NCBI GenBank assembly: GCA_949287095.1
Contig: CASEFA010000013.1
Coordinates: 1-56,802 of the forward strand
DNA: 56,802 bases
Reading direction: 5' to 3'
Source: an uncultured Bacillota bacterium
GTDB taxonomy: Bacteria > Bacillota > Clostridia > Peptostreptococcales > Anaerovoracaceae
The translations under genes and the position numbers were made by a program. Below are positions 33,985 to 41,698 of the stretch, piece by piece. The number at the start of each line of letters is the position of its first letter. Positions within the stretch are counted from its first letter, which is position 1. The notes beneath the pieces were generated by a model, which had not been told where the DNA came from, ran no database searches, and saw only the letters and a program-made list of their open reading frames with translations.

Positions 33985-35385
33985 CTAATCATCTTGTATC
34001 CCGTACTTTTTCAGTTTGTGCTGGAGCGTCTGGCGCTTAATCTTCAGAGAGGCTGCCGCCTTTGTTATATTCCCGCCTTCCTTTATCATGGCTTCTCTTA
34101 TGAGCTCTTTTTCAAGCTCGGCGAGATACCTGTCCAGGGAAGTGCTTCCGTCCCAGCGTTCGGCGTCCGCGCCCAGCTTTTTCATATCCCGGGAAGGCAT
34201 CTGCAGCAGCTTTTCCGTAAGTACGTGTTCTTTATCAGCCATGGAAACCGCCTGCATTATGATATTTTCAAGCTCTCTGACGTTGCCGGGATAATCGTAG
34301 CGGCGCAGAAGCTCAGCAGCTTTATCGGACACCATCCATAGCTGTTTGTCGAACCTTTCGTTGTGCTTGGCGAGGAATGTCTCCGTCAGCAGCGGTATAT
34401 CGTCGGGCCTTTCCCTCAAAGGCGGGATACTTAAGTTTACCACGTTAAGCCTGTAGTAAAGGTCCTTCCGCAGCTTGCCCTCTTCGATAAGCTTAAGTGG
34501 CGGCTCGTTTACCGTCGCTATGATTCTGGTGTTTACAGGTATGTCGCTGGTTCCTCCCACGCGCCTTATGTAGTCCTCCTGAAGCACTCGCAGGAGCTTG
34601 CTCTGAAGGTCGTAAGGCATGGCGCTTATCTCATCCAGCAGAAGGGTTCCGCCGCTGGCCTGCTCGAAAAGTCCGGCTCTGTCCACGGCCCCCGTAAATC
34701 CGCCCTTTGTGGTTCCGAACAGTATGCCCTCCAGCAGGCTCTCCGGAAGGGCCGCACAGTTCTGAGCGAGAAACGGCTTGTTCTTCCGGCTGCTGGCGTA
34801 GTGTATGCTCTGGGAAAACAGTTCCTTACCTGTTCCGGTCTCTCCGTATATGAACACGGACACGTCGCTCTTTGCGGCTTTTTTCGCTCTGTCTATAACG
34901 GCCTCAAAGGCCTCGCTTTCGCCGGTTATGTCGTCAAAGGTGTACTTCTTTATAGTCGGTTTTACAGGTTTGCTTCTTTCGATTTTAGTTTCCTGCAAAG
35001 TCAGAATCCTGTCGCTCATGGATCTGATGTTGGTTATATCCTTGGCGACCTCTACCGCTGCGACTACCTGTCCGTCGTCTATGACAGGCACCGTGCTGTT
35101 GATGGTGGTTATCTCCTTTCCGTAGAGGTTCTTGTAGGTCTGCTCTTTGTTTCGCGTTGCAAGCCTCTTATTCAGCGCCTTATATAATGTACTTTCGTTC
35201 AGAGGCACCCCCGGGAAAGCTCTGTGATATTCCTTTCCCACCACGTCTTCTACGTTTATCTCCTCCATGGCCGCCATGGCCTCGTTGTAGAAAAGTCCTC
35301 TGCCGTCGGCGTCGACGATGTATACCCCCGAGTCAAGAAGCTTAAGAAGCTCTTCTATGATAAGTTCGTATCCTCTGTTATCCAT
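33985..35385 (-). CDS. Sigma-54-dependent activator, PAS-AAA+-Fis type
   Basis: 466 residues. An N-terminal PAS sensor (about 10-125; VYIVDADGRGLFYNEAM) is followed by the AAA+ domain (about 150-390) with Walker A GETGTGKE, the sigma-54 contact loop GGFTGA (usual GAFTGA, one change) and Walker B GGTLLLDEISAMP, then a Fis-type helix-turn-helix (425-466; NITKAAASLKIKRQTLQHKL). It should activate the sigma-54 promoter of ord, probably on sensing a small molecule through PAS. Its ribosome site GGGAGG lies in the 3' arm of a terminator hairpin, with the T-run between ribosome site and ATG. An operator palindrome is just upstream. Confidence 0.93.
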   Translation of the reverse strand: MDNRGYELIIEELLKLLDSGVYIVDADGRGLFYNEAMAAMEEINVEDVVGKEYHRAFPGVPLNESTLYKALNKRLATRNKEQTYKNLYGKEITTINSTVPVIDDGQVVAAVEVAKDITNIRSMSDRILTLQETKIERSKPVKPTIKKYTFDDITGESEAFEAVIDRAKKAAKSDVSVFIYGETGTGKELFSQSIHYASSRKNKPFLAQNCAALPESLLEGILFGTTKGGFTGAVDRAGLFEQASGGTLLLDEISAMPYDLQSKLLRVLQEDYIRRVGGTSDIPVNTRIIATVNEPPLKLIEEGKLRKDLYYRLNVVNLSIPPLRERPDDIPLLTETFLAKHNERFDKQLWMVSDKAAELLRRYDYPGNVRELENIIMQAVSMADKEHVLTEKLLQMPSRDMKKLGADAERWDGSTSLDRYLAELEKELIREAMIKEGGNITKAAASLKIKRQTLQHKLKKYGIQDD

Positions 35386-35387
35386 AC

Positions 35388-35429
35388 AAAAAACCTCCCG
35401 ATACGTCTATTTTACTACATATCGGGAGG
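35388..35429 (-). terminator. Terminator hairpin that contains the activator's ribosome site
   Basis: CCTCCCGATA (35394-35403) pairs with TATCGGGAGG (35420-35429), 16-nt loop; TTTTTT follows on the minus strand (35393-35388). The 3' arm GGGAGG is also the only good ribosome site for the activator ATG at 35385. Formation of the hairpin would both end transcription and hide the ribosome site. Confidence 0.85.
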
Positions 35430-35432
35430 TAG

Positions 35433-35448
35433 TGCAAATATTTTTGCA
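35433..35448. promoter_or_regulatory. Third operator copy, upstream of the activator gene
   Basis: TGCAAA-TATT-TTTGCA, the same 6-4-6 palindrome as the two sites at 33946-33984. It lies 4 bp upstream of the attenuator-like hairpin and 48 bp before the activator start, suggesting autoregulation. Confidence 0.7.
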
Positions 35449-35462
35449 TTAAGTTTCAGCGG

Positions 35463-35939
35463 CTATTCTTCCGTTTTCTCCGGTGCAGGTTTTGTTATAA
35501 ACGGAGAATCCTCTTCCATTTCCGCCAGCTTGTCGTGAACTTCACCCATCATAATATCCAGTTCCTCCAGGTCGGATTTGGCCACGTTGTGACGCATGAA
35601 CAGATTTTCAATCTCCATGTTTATGGTGCTCATATCATTTGCTATCTTGATAAACCTGGAGAAGTTGCTGCTGTTGTATGCGTTTTTAAACCTCTGAAGG
35701 TCGGCGGCGATTATCTCCACCACCTGCTGGTCATTATATATCTTTCCTATCATCATAGGATAAGGGTCAACCCTCTGCAGATATATGTTCTCATCTTTCA
35801 CCTCGTACATATAAGTCAGTCTGAGGTCGCCTACCTCAAATTTTGCGATGCTTATATATGCCGGTGTTGTCTTGATAGAAACCGCGCCCATCTGTCTGAG
35901 CATTACGTTTATCATATCGTCCGAAACTTCGCTTCTCAT
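35463..35939 (-). CDS. Uncharacterised 158-residue protein between transporter and activator
   Basis: I do not recognise the family. No signal peptide or membrane segment is seen. Residues 1-90 look alpha/beta (SIKTTPAYISIAKFEVGDLRLTYMYE), residues 90-145 look helical and acidic with possible coiled coil (NMEIENLFMRHNV, LEELDIMMGEVHDKLAEM), and the tail is Pro/Glu-rich. GAGGTGAG precedes the ATG. It lies 19 bp after the NhaD/ArsB-like transporter gene, so it is cotranscribed with it, and it precedes the sigma-54 activator. It may be a partner of the transporter or of the sensor. Confidence 0.75.
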   Translation of the reverse strand: MRSEVSDDMINVMLRQMGAVSIKTTPAYISIAKFEVGDLRLTYMYEVKDENIYLQRVDPYPMMIGKIYNDQQVVEIIAADLQRFKNAYNSSNFSRFIKIANDMSTINMEIENLFMRHNVAKSDLEELDIMMGEVHDKLAEMEEDSPFITKPAPEKTEE

Positions 35940-35958
35940 TTTGTCTCACCTCGTATTC

Positions 35959-37224
35959 TTACATTCCGAACTTCAAAAGCAGGAATATCGTAGACAGTAC
36001 CACTGTCATTATCATAACAGGAAATCCTACTTTTGTATATGTCGCAAAGGTTATAGGATATCCGTGCTTGTTGCTTATGCCCGAGAGCACCACGTTGGCT
36101 GAAGCTCCTATGAGAGTTCCGTTTCCGCCAAAGCATGCGCCCAGGGAAATCGCCCACCAGAGAGGCTCGATGTCAACGCCGCTTTCTCCGAGAGCTGTAA
36201 CAAGCGGGATAAGGGTCGCAACGAACGGAATATTGTCCAGCACCGATGAGAACAGCGCCGAAGCCCAGAGGAGAATCATCATCATTATGATCTGATGTCC
36301 GGACGCCACGTTCAGCACCACGTTGGCCAGTTCTCCGATGACGCCGGTTTCAACCATTCCTCCTACAACTACGAAGAGCATGGTGAAAAACAGTATGGTC
36401 GACCATTCCACTTCGCTTATAACATCGTCTATATTCTGTCTTCCTATCACCATCATTACAGCTGCACAGGTGAGAGCGATAGTCGCAGTGTCCACCCCTA
36501 TCTGGCTGTGGAATATAAATGCGAATACAACTATTACCACCATCACTACGCTCTTTACGAGCAGGCCGTGATCTGCTATAGCCTTGCTCTCGTCGAGGTG
36601 TGCTACGGATTCTATGGCTTCGGCATCGGCTTTCATCTTCGTGCCGTAGAGGAACCTCATTATTACGAGCAGAACGATTATGGAAGCTATGGCAACTACG
36701 CCTGTATTTGCAACAAAGTCTATAAACGTGAGGCCTGCCGCGCTTCCGATCATGATGTTAGGCGGGTCGCCTATGAGGGTTGCCGTTCCTCCTATGTTGG
36801 ATGCGAAAATCTGCGTTATGAGGAACGGGACAGGGTTGATTTTCAGCATTCTGGCTATGGTAATTGTCATAGGTCCTACGAGGAGAACTGTAGTAACGTT
36901 ATCCAGGAATCCCGAAAGAAACGCCGTAATCACTATGAAGGCGGCCATAATCTTCCACGGATCTCCCTTTGCCAGCTTTGCGGCTTTGATGGCTATGTAC
37001 TCGAACAGCCCTGAATTCTTTACCACTGCCACGAAGAGCATCATTCCTATGAGCACGCCTATGGTATTGAAGTCGATATACCCTACAGCCGCGTCAAAGT
37101 CCAGAACTCTCGTCAGAAGCAGCACTACAGCACCGGCAAGAGCCGCAGCCGACCGGTGCACCTTCTCGGTCATAATTGCTATGATCACTACTAGAAATAC
37201 GATGATTGACACTATTTCCTGCAT
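35959..37224 (-). CDS. ArsB/NhaD-superfamily ion transporter
   Basis: 421 residues with about 11-12 membrane helices. The two signature loops of the superfamily are present: LIGDPPNIMIGSAAGLTF and GGNGTLIGASANVVLSG. Members move Na+/H+, arsenite, citrate or other anions; the closest feel is the NhaD/ArsB-like P-protein group, and the substrate cannot be fixed. Its place beside an ornithine-fermentation regulon suggests ion homeostasis or exchange during amino-acid use. A good SigA promoter lies upstream, divergent from an ArsR regulator. Ribosome site AGGAGG. Confidence 0.9.
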   Translation of the reverse strand: MQEIVSIIVFLVVIIAIMTEKVHRSAAALAGAVVLLLTRVLDFDAAVGYIDFNTIGVLIGMMLFVAVVKNSGLFEYIAIKAAKLAKGDPWKIMAAFIVITAFLSGFLDNVTTVLLVGPMTITIARMLKINPVPFLITQIFASNIGGTATLIGDPPNIMIGSAAGLTFIDFVANTGVVAIASIIVLLVIMRFLYGTKMKADAEAIESVAHLDESKAIADHGLLVKSVVMVVIVVFAFIFHSQIGVDTATIALTCAAVMMVIGRQNIDDVISEVEWSTILFFTMLFVVVGGMVETGVIGELANVVLNVASGHQIIMMMILLWASALFSSVLDNIPFVATLIPLVTALGESGVDIEPLWWAISLGACFGGNGTLIGASANVVLSGISNKHGYPITFATYTKVGFPVMIMTVVLSTIFLLLKFGM

Positions 37225-37281
37225 TTGCTTTACCTCCTGTTGTGATCAAAAAAATATAGCTTAAATTCTGATGACTAACGG

Positions 37282-37310
37282 AGTATACCACCGCCGCACG
37301 GGAAATTCAA
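37282..37310 (-). promoter_or_regulatory. SigA promoter of the transporter operon
   Basis: Minus strand: -35 TTGAAT (37305-37310), 17-bp spacer, -10 TATACT (37282-37287), 58 bp before the transporter ATG. Confidence 0.8.
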
Positions 37311-37445
37311 TTATAGAAAATAAGGAATCCTCGACTAAAACCTGTTATTTTTTAAGTAGTATACAGTTTTTCAGGTCCATGTCCGGGTCGGAACTTTATA
37401 AAATTTACCGCTGTCCGTTTCCGGAAATACGCGAATCCCGCCCCC

Positions 37446-37474
37446 TTGAAAAAACGCCCCAGATGTTGTATATT
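37446..37474 (+). promoter_or_regulatory. SigA promoter of the ArsR-family regulator
   Basis: TTGAAA (37446-37451), 17-bp spacer, TATATT (37469-37474), 57 bp before the ATG. AT-rich inverted half sites around 37470-37490 could be its own operator. Confidence 0.8.
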
Positions 37475-37530
37475 GTTAATTGCCGATATGAGGAATCTCG
37501 TAAGGCGATTTTATTTTTTCGGAGGAAATT

Positions 37531-37854
37531 ATGAGAATAAGAAAATATAAGGATAACATGGACGAACAGGAACTGGAGCTCATTGCATCGGTTTCCGACG
37601 CTCTGGCCCACCCCGTAAGACTTCAGCTTTTCAGACACATAATGCACTGCAACCAGAACAGGGAGACTGTCTGCACCGGAGACCTGGTTGAAGCCTTTGA
37701 TTACGCCCAGGCCACCATATCCCAGCACATGAAAAAGCTCACCGCATCAGACCTTGTCCAGGTTCAGAAGAAGGACAGATTCTCCTATTACTACGCCAAC
37801 CTTGGCATACTGATGAAATACATAGATGCGACAAAGAAGTTTGCCGTGATGTAG
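37531..37854 (+). CDS. ArsR-family winged-helix regulator
   Basis: 107 residues. The ArsR winged helix covers about 15-95, with ALAHPVRLQLFRHI in helix 1 and recognition helix DYAQATISQHMKKLTASDLV, then a wing KKDRFSYYYAN. The usual metal-binding CVCDL is here VCTGDL, with a single Cys plus Cys in MHCNQ, so metal sensing is doubtful. GGAGG lies 5 nt before the ATG. It is divergent from the NhaD/ArsB-like transporter and is the likely repressor of it and of itself. Confidence 0.9.
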   Translation: MRIRKYKDNMDEQELELIASVSDALAHPVRLQLFRHIMHCNQNRETVCTGDLVEAFDYAQATISQHMKKLTASDLVQVQKKDRFSYYYANLGILMKYIDATKKFAVM

Positions 37855-37876
37855 ACGTGATGTAAAAAAGAAACCC

Positions 37877-37902
37877 GGATGAGGGGCTATTTAACCTCAT
37901 CC
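37877..37902 (-). terminator. Terminator overlapping the pyridoxamine kinase stop
   Basis: GGATGAGG (37877-37884) pairs with CCTCATCC (37895-37902), 10-nt loop; on the minus strand GGGTTTCTTTTTT follows. The stop codon of the kinase lies inside the loop. Convergent with the ArsR gene. Confidence 0.8.
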
Positions 37903-38723
37903 AGGTAATGCTCGATTGGAATTCCCTTGTACTTGTCCTCGTTGCCCACGTTGGCCGCAATTATATGCTCCAGGTTGGTCATGGACGTCCTCACCGCGCC
38001 GGTAAGGTCTCCCGAGCGCATGTAGCGTCCCAGCACGAGAGCCGAGAATATGTCGCCCGTCCCCGGGAACATAACCGGAATCTCCACGTAGTCCAGGCGG
38101 GTCCACCCGTCCGCGTCACCCTCGTTTACCACCGTGCACATGGTTCCGTTAAGGTTGCAGCTGGTGATTACCACAGACTTTGCGCCCATGTCGCGCATGC
38201 TCTTTACCATTTTGTCTATATCTTCGTCCGTATATTCTTCCTTGTACGGAACTCCCGCGATGAAGCACGCCTCGGTTATATTCGGCACGATTACGTCGGC
38301 CACCGAGCAGAGCTTCTGCATGTAGCTTACGGTCTTTTCCGTCACGCCGTTATACAGTTTTCCGTCGTCGCCCATGACAGGGTCCACAAATATCGGCGTT
38401 CCCCGTTCTTTCTTCTGAAGGGCGCAGTACTCGCTGACAATCTTCGCCTGCTCCTCGCTGACTATGAGCCCCGTGCAGATGGCGTCAAAAGTAAACCCCA
38501 GCTCGTCCCACACTCTGATGGTGTTCTTCATATACTCCGTCGTATCGAGGATATCGAACTTTCCGTAGTCCAGGGTGTTGGACACGAGGGCTGTCGGCAG
38601 GTTGAAGGTCTGATATCTCATGTGGGACAAAATCGGAAACATGACAGAAAGGGAAACCTTGCCGTACCCCGCCATATCGTTTATCAGTAAAATGCTGCTG
38701 ACATTTTTATTGTCTTTTTTCAT
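37887..38723 (-). CDS. Pyridoxamine/pyridoxal kinase
   Basis: 278 residues of the ribokinase-like PdxY/PdxK family, which phosphorylates B6 vitamers to PLP precursors. Visible: N-terminal LLINDMAGYGKVSLSV, the substrate region TALVSNTLDYG, DPVMGDDGKLYN, and the catalytic anion-hole FPGTGDIFSA. The ATG at 38723 has GGAG 6 nt upstream; a TTG 12 bp earlier is rejected. The neighbouring ornithine pathway uses three PLP enzymes (Orr, OraE, OrtB), so a nearby PLP supply gene fits, though it has its own promoter. Confidence 0.92.
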   Translation of the reverse strand: MKKDNKNVSSILLINDMAGYGKVSLSVMFPILSHMRYQTFNLPTALVSNTLDYGKFDILDTTEYMKNTIRVWDELGFTFDAICTGLIVSEEQAKIVSEYCALQKKERGTPIFVDPVMGDDGKLYNGVTEKTVSYMQKLCSVADVIVPNITEACFIAGVPYKEEYTDEDIDKMVKSMRDMGAKSVVITSCNLNGTMCTVVNEGDADGWTRLDYVEIPVMFPGTGDIFSALVLGRYMRSGDLTGAVRTSMTNLEHIIAANVGNEDKYKGIPIEHYLDEVK

Positions 38724-38762
38724 ATGTAGCTCCAATCTCCGGTAAGTAGATTCACAGTTACT

Positions 38763-38791
38763 ATTCTATGTTTTTTTTGCGGCGTTGGCAA
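38763..38791 (-). promoter_or_regulatory. SigA promoter of the pyridoxamine kinase gene
   Basis: Minus strand: -35 TTGCCA (38786-38791), 17-bp spacer, -10 TAGAAT (38763-38768), 40 bp before the ATG and just behind the hsp20 terminator. Confidence 0.75.
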
Positions 38792-38795
38792 GACG

Positions 38796-38836
38796 AAAAA
38801 CTGCCCCGAACCTCTGATTGCGAGAATTCGGGGCAG
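38796..38836 (-). terminator. Terminator after hsp20
   Basis: CTGCCCCGAA (38801-38810) pairs with TTCGGGGCAG (38827-38836), 16-nt loop, TTTTT on the minus strand. A smaller hairpin GAGGGCT/AGCCCTC (38863-38879) overlaps the hsp20 stop. Confidence 0.9.
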
Positions 38837-38870
38837 CCTGCATTCAAACGGGTCAATCCCACGAGGGCTG

Positions 38871-39320
38871 TTAGCCCTCTATTGCAATGTATTTCTTCTG
38901 ATCCACAGCTTTAACTTCCTTCTTAGGTACGGACAGTTTCAGGATTCCGTCCTCGTACTTAGCCTTGATATCCTCCTCGGTAAGATTATCTCCTACATAG
39001 AAGCTTCTGGACATTGCTCCGGAATAGCGCTCCCTGCGGATGTACTTTCCCTCCTTGTCCTTTTCGTCCTTGTCAAGACCCTTGGCTGCCGAAATCGTCA
39101 GGTATCCGTCCTTCAGCTCTGCGTTTATCTCGTCCTTCTTAAATCCCGGAAGGTCGATGTCAAGTTCATAGCCTTCACCGGTTTCCCTGATGTCGGTCTT
39201 CATCATGTTCTTTGCGTGTTTTCCGTAGAGCGGATTCCTGTCGCCAAAGAATGAGTCGTCAAACATAGCGTCCATAAAGCTGTCAAATAAATCTCTGTTC
39301 GTCAAATAGTTCTTCATCAT
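38871..39320 (-). CDS. Small heat-shock protein, Hsp20/alpha-crystallin family
   Basis: 149 residues. A short N-terminal arm is followed by the alpha-crystallin domain (about 42-135; DIRETGEGYELDIDLPGFKKDEI, and KYEDGILKLSVPKK with the conserved G-x-L pattern) and a C-terminal tail with IAI, a variant of the I-x-I oligomer motif. It is an ATP-independent holdase. Ribosome site GGAG 9 nt before the ATG. The upstream CIRCE element shows control by HrcA, so it is heat-induced. Confidence 0.95.
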   Translation of the reverse strand: MMKNYLTNRDLFDSFMDAMFDDSFFGDRNPLYGKHAKNMMKTDIRETGEGYELDIDLPGFKKDEINAELKDGYLTISAAKGLDKDEKDKEGKYIRRERYSGAMSRSFYVGDNLTEEDIKAKYEDGILKLSVPKKEVKAVDQKKYIAIEG

Positions 39321-39426
39321 AAGTCGTCGCTCCTTTCAAACGGCATCTATAGTATTTCCCTTTCGGGAAGGTGTCGTCACTGCTGTTCCCGGGTTCCTTT
39401 TCAGTCCCCCTTTTGCTTACAAGCTT

Positions 39427-39468
39427 ATTATAGCACTTTTGTTAGCACTGTCAATAGGTGAGTGCTAA
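39427..39468 (-). promoter_or_regulatory. CIRCE element and SigA promoter of hsp20
   Basis: TTAGCACTG-N9-GAGTGCTAA (39442-39468), one mismatch from the CIRCE consensus. The minus-strand -35 TTGACA (39449-39454) lies within CIRCE; after a 16-bp spacer comes -10 TATAAT (39427-39432). HrcA binding would block the promoter. Confidence 0.93.
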
Positions 39469-39512
39469 TTTTTTTAAAAATTTTTCCCCCTCCGGTACGC
39501 ACTCTCCCTGAT

Positions 39513-39561
39513 GGTGACAAAAGCGGTGACAAATCCGCCGTTTGTCACCGCATCTGTCACC
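39513..39561. repeat. Nested GGTGACA / TGTCACC palindrome
   Basis: GGTGACA at 39513 and 39525, TGTCACC at 39543 and 39555. The inner arms extend to GCGGTGACAAA/TTTGTCACCGC (39523-39551). Each forward word is 37 bp (outer edge to outer edge) from a reverse word. The whole 49 bp folds as one hairpin with a small internal loop and may end the small membrane-protein transcript. It shares its word with the palindrome at 28015-28073. Confidence 0.75.
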
Positions 39562-39574
39562 ACACCTTATGCGT

Positions 39575-39745
39575 TTATTTGTCTTTTTTGCCGTGTGTGG
39601 TTGATAAAACCAAAAATGTGATTCCGAGCAATAGATACGTTACCGCCTGAGCAGTGTCTTTATCCATATAATTCATTACTGCCACTGCGAAAAAGCATAA
39701 TGCCGCAAGTAAAAAGCATATAAATACGATTTTTTCTTTTCCCAT
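39575..39745 (-). CDS. Small two-helix membrane protein (56 residues)
   Basis: Starts MGKEKIVFICFLLAAL and ends STTHGKKDK. Residues 5-24 and 34-51 are hydrophobic helices separated by MDKDTAQ, with basic ends, so both termini probably face the cytoplasm. AAAAGG lies 8 nt before the ATG. It is shorter than most ORF cut-offs but has clear coding character and a proper ribosome site. Function unknown. Downstream of the frameshifted P-loop gene by 12 bp. Confidence 0.7.
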   Translation of the reverse strand: MGKEKIVFICFLLAALCFFAVAVMNYMDKDTAQAVTYLLLGITFLVLSTTHGKKDK

Positions 39746-39757
39746 GACTTTTACCTT

Positions 39758-40418
39758 TTAGCCTTTCTGTCTTTCACTAAACCCGAAATGCGCTGCCACT
39801 TTCCTCACTGTTTCCTCCACCGTTCTGTCATCTGTCCTTTCCAGCCAGAAGTAATCGCTACCTTTTATCCCATTGCATTTTTCTGCGTTCAGGCTTTTTG
39901 AGGGTTTCGCCGCACACAGCCTTTGCGCAATTTGCGTCAGTCGCACTGTTTATGTAGTCGCTAAAGCCCTTATGGTCCGGACGGCCGCAATACTCTTTCA
40001 TTAAATCAGCAGGTTCTCTAATCAGAAACGCCACCCTCTCAGGCTTTGTCAGAGCGTCTGCCTCGTCTACAGACAAGTCGCAGTCGCAAAGCACCTTCTG
40101 ATTCTTCGAGAGACGGATTAAATCGAGAATTACGAACTCCAGCTGCTCCCGTGTATTGTCAGTCAGCCATTTCCTGTACTCCTGAACGGTTCGGCCGAAA
40201 AATTCATCGGCGTCTTTAAACTTTTTGTTCATCGACGGCTGAAAACGCGCATCCGAAAGCTTCTGATGCCTTGAAAACTCGTCGTCGGCGCTGTAGACGG
40301 CAATGCCGTACCGCCTGCCGAGTTCTCTTGAAACCGTCGTCTTTCCACCGCACGGAGTTCCGCATATGAAGTAAACATTTTTCAGATACTCTTTTAACAC
40401 GTTGTCCTGAAATCTCAT
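39758..40418 (-). pseudogene. P-loop kinase-like gene with a frameshift
   Basis: The first reading frame (start 40418) gives a kinase-like ATPase with Walker A CGTPCGGKTT near residue 20 and a helical middle, but ends early at 39858 in an unlikely tail. Another frame continues from the run of five A (minus strand; 39895-39899) as SLNAEKCNGIKGSDYFWLE and a credible end TVRKVAAHFGFSERQKG (stop at 39758). One base gained or lost in the A-run restores a single ~218-residue protein. Either a real mutation or a homopolymer sequencing error; the second cannot be excluded. Substrate unknown. Confidence 0.72.
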
Positions 40419-41188
40419 CTTTTCCTCGCAACTAACATAAACCTGTGGGTCGTCCCCTGGATGACCCCTTTGTCCTCCAGAATTTCCTGAGCCGCCCTGA
40501 GCCGGTCAAAGCAGTCTTCCACGGAAAACCCGGGGAATTCCCATTCGATTATCCTCGCAAACCACACCAGTGCGCCCACGTCGTAAAACCTTATTTCGGG
40601 AAAGGCTTCACCTTCCTCGATTATGTCAAAACCTGCGCGGACGAACTTTTCACAGGCAGCGGCAAGGTACTGCTCCGGGTAAGGCATCTCGCTTCCGGGA
40701 AGCAGCATCCCCACCAGCTCACGGTCATTTTCCGCGCCTACCTGCTGGGTTATGAATAATCCACCCGGCTTAAGGATTCTGTGAATCTCCTCTGCATCAA
40801 AATCGCCATGCCTGTTTATGACCATGTCAAAGCTCTCTCCATCAAAAGGCAGCCTTCCCGCATCTGCCACCTCCCTGAAATCTATGCCCAGCGGCAAAAG
40901 CACATCTTCACACAACTTAACGTTTGGCGGGTAACCTTCAGTTGCGGCGGTATTTTCATAGGGGTGTCCCAGACTGAGAAGAAATTCTCCCCCTCCCGTA
41001 TCCGTGTCCAGCAGCTTCATTTCCGGCGTCAGATATTTTTTTATCGTTTCGCCGTAATTCCACGGCAGATTATCTTCTTCCTCATACCGGTCGTTTATAT
41101 GGGAAAAATCCCAGCCGTGAATGTGAGCTATGCTCTCCTCGGCAAGCCATTCCTGTTTCAGTTCTTCCAGTGATTTATTTCTTTGCAT
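40415..41188 (-). CDS. SAM-dependent methyltransferase (class I)
   Basis: 257 residues from ATG 41188. Motif I is LLDTDTGGGEFLL, motif II is around TEGYPPNVKLC, and the post-motif region has LPFDGESFDMVINRHGDFD and ILKPGGLFITQQVG, all in the order of class I methyltransferases that act on small molecules. The substrate is unknown. The start codon lies inside the truncated RhuM gene (14-bp overlap), and the stop overlaps the P-loop gene by 4 bp, so the three are cotranscribed. Confidence 0.88.
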   Translation of the reverse strand: MQRNKSLEELKQEWLAEESIAHIHGWDFSHINDRYEEEDNLPWNYGETIKKYLTPEMKLLDTDTGGGEFLLSLGHPYENTAATEGYPPNVKLCEDVLLPLGIDFREVADAGRLPFDGESFDMVINRHGDFDAEEIHRILKPGGLFITQQVGAENDRELVGMLLPGSEMPYPEQYLAAACEKFVRAGFDIIEEGEAFPEIRFYDVGALVWFARIIEWEFPGFSVEDCFDRLRAAQEILEDKGVIQGTTHRFMLVARKR

Positions 41189-41672
41189 TTTCTTCGAGCT
41201 CCAACAGACGGTCAAAATATTCGTTCGTCAGAACGGAACCGCCGTTCTTAAGCCTCTCATCGTCTATTACCCAACCTTTAATGGTATAGTCTTTTACGAT
41301 ATGGTTAGCCCACTTGCGGAACTGGACAGCTCGTTCGTTGTTGACTTTGAACCCGACTGCAACTATCATCTGCAGGTTATAGTGAGTGATGTCGCGGCTT
41401 ACCTGACGGTTACCTTCAGTTTGAACTATCCGGAATTTCCGGATAGTTGATTCAGGTTCAAGTTCGGAATCCCGGTAAATCTTTTGAATGTGCTCATTCA
41501 CTGTGCGAACGTTCACGTCGTATAGCGTTGCCATCATCTTCTGCGTGAGCCAGATATTCTCATCCTCGTATCGAATCTCTACGCTGTCCTGACCATCGCC
41601 TGCAGATGCCACATAGGTCAGATACTCCGCCGCGCTTGAGCGAATCGTTATTTCCTCTTTTCTCTTTTTCAA
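41175..41672 (-). pseudogene. RhuM-family protein, N-terminal half only
   Basis: 165 residues matching the N-terminal half of RhuM-type proteins (usually ~330 residues): the DNA-binding-like block IWLTQKMMATLYDVNVRTVNEHIQKIY and ITHYNLQMIVAVGFKVNNERAVQFRKWA are typical. The protein stops just after TNEYFDRLLELEE, where full-length members go on for another ~150 residues. Downstream sequence is the methyltransferase gene. It is probably a truncated remnant; a functional short form is possible. Such genes often travel with restriction or mobile modules. Confidence 0.8.
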
Positions 41673-41698
41673 TCCATCTTCCTCCTTCTGTTCTCCCG

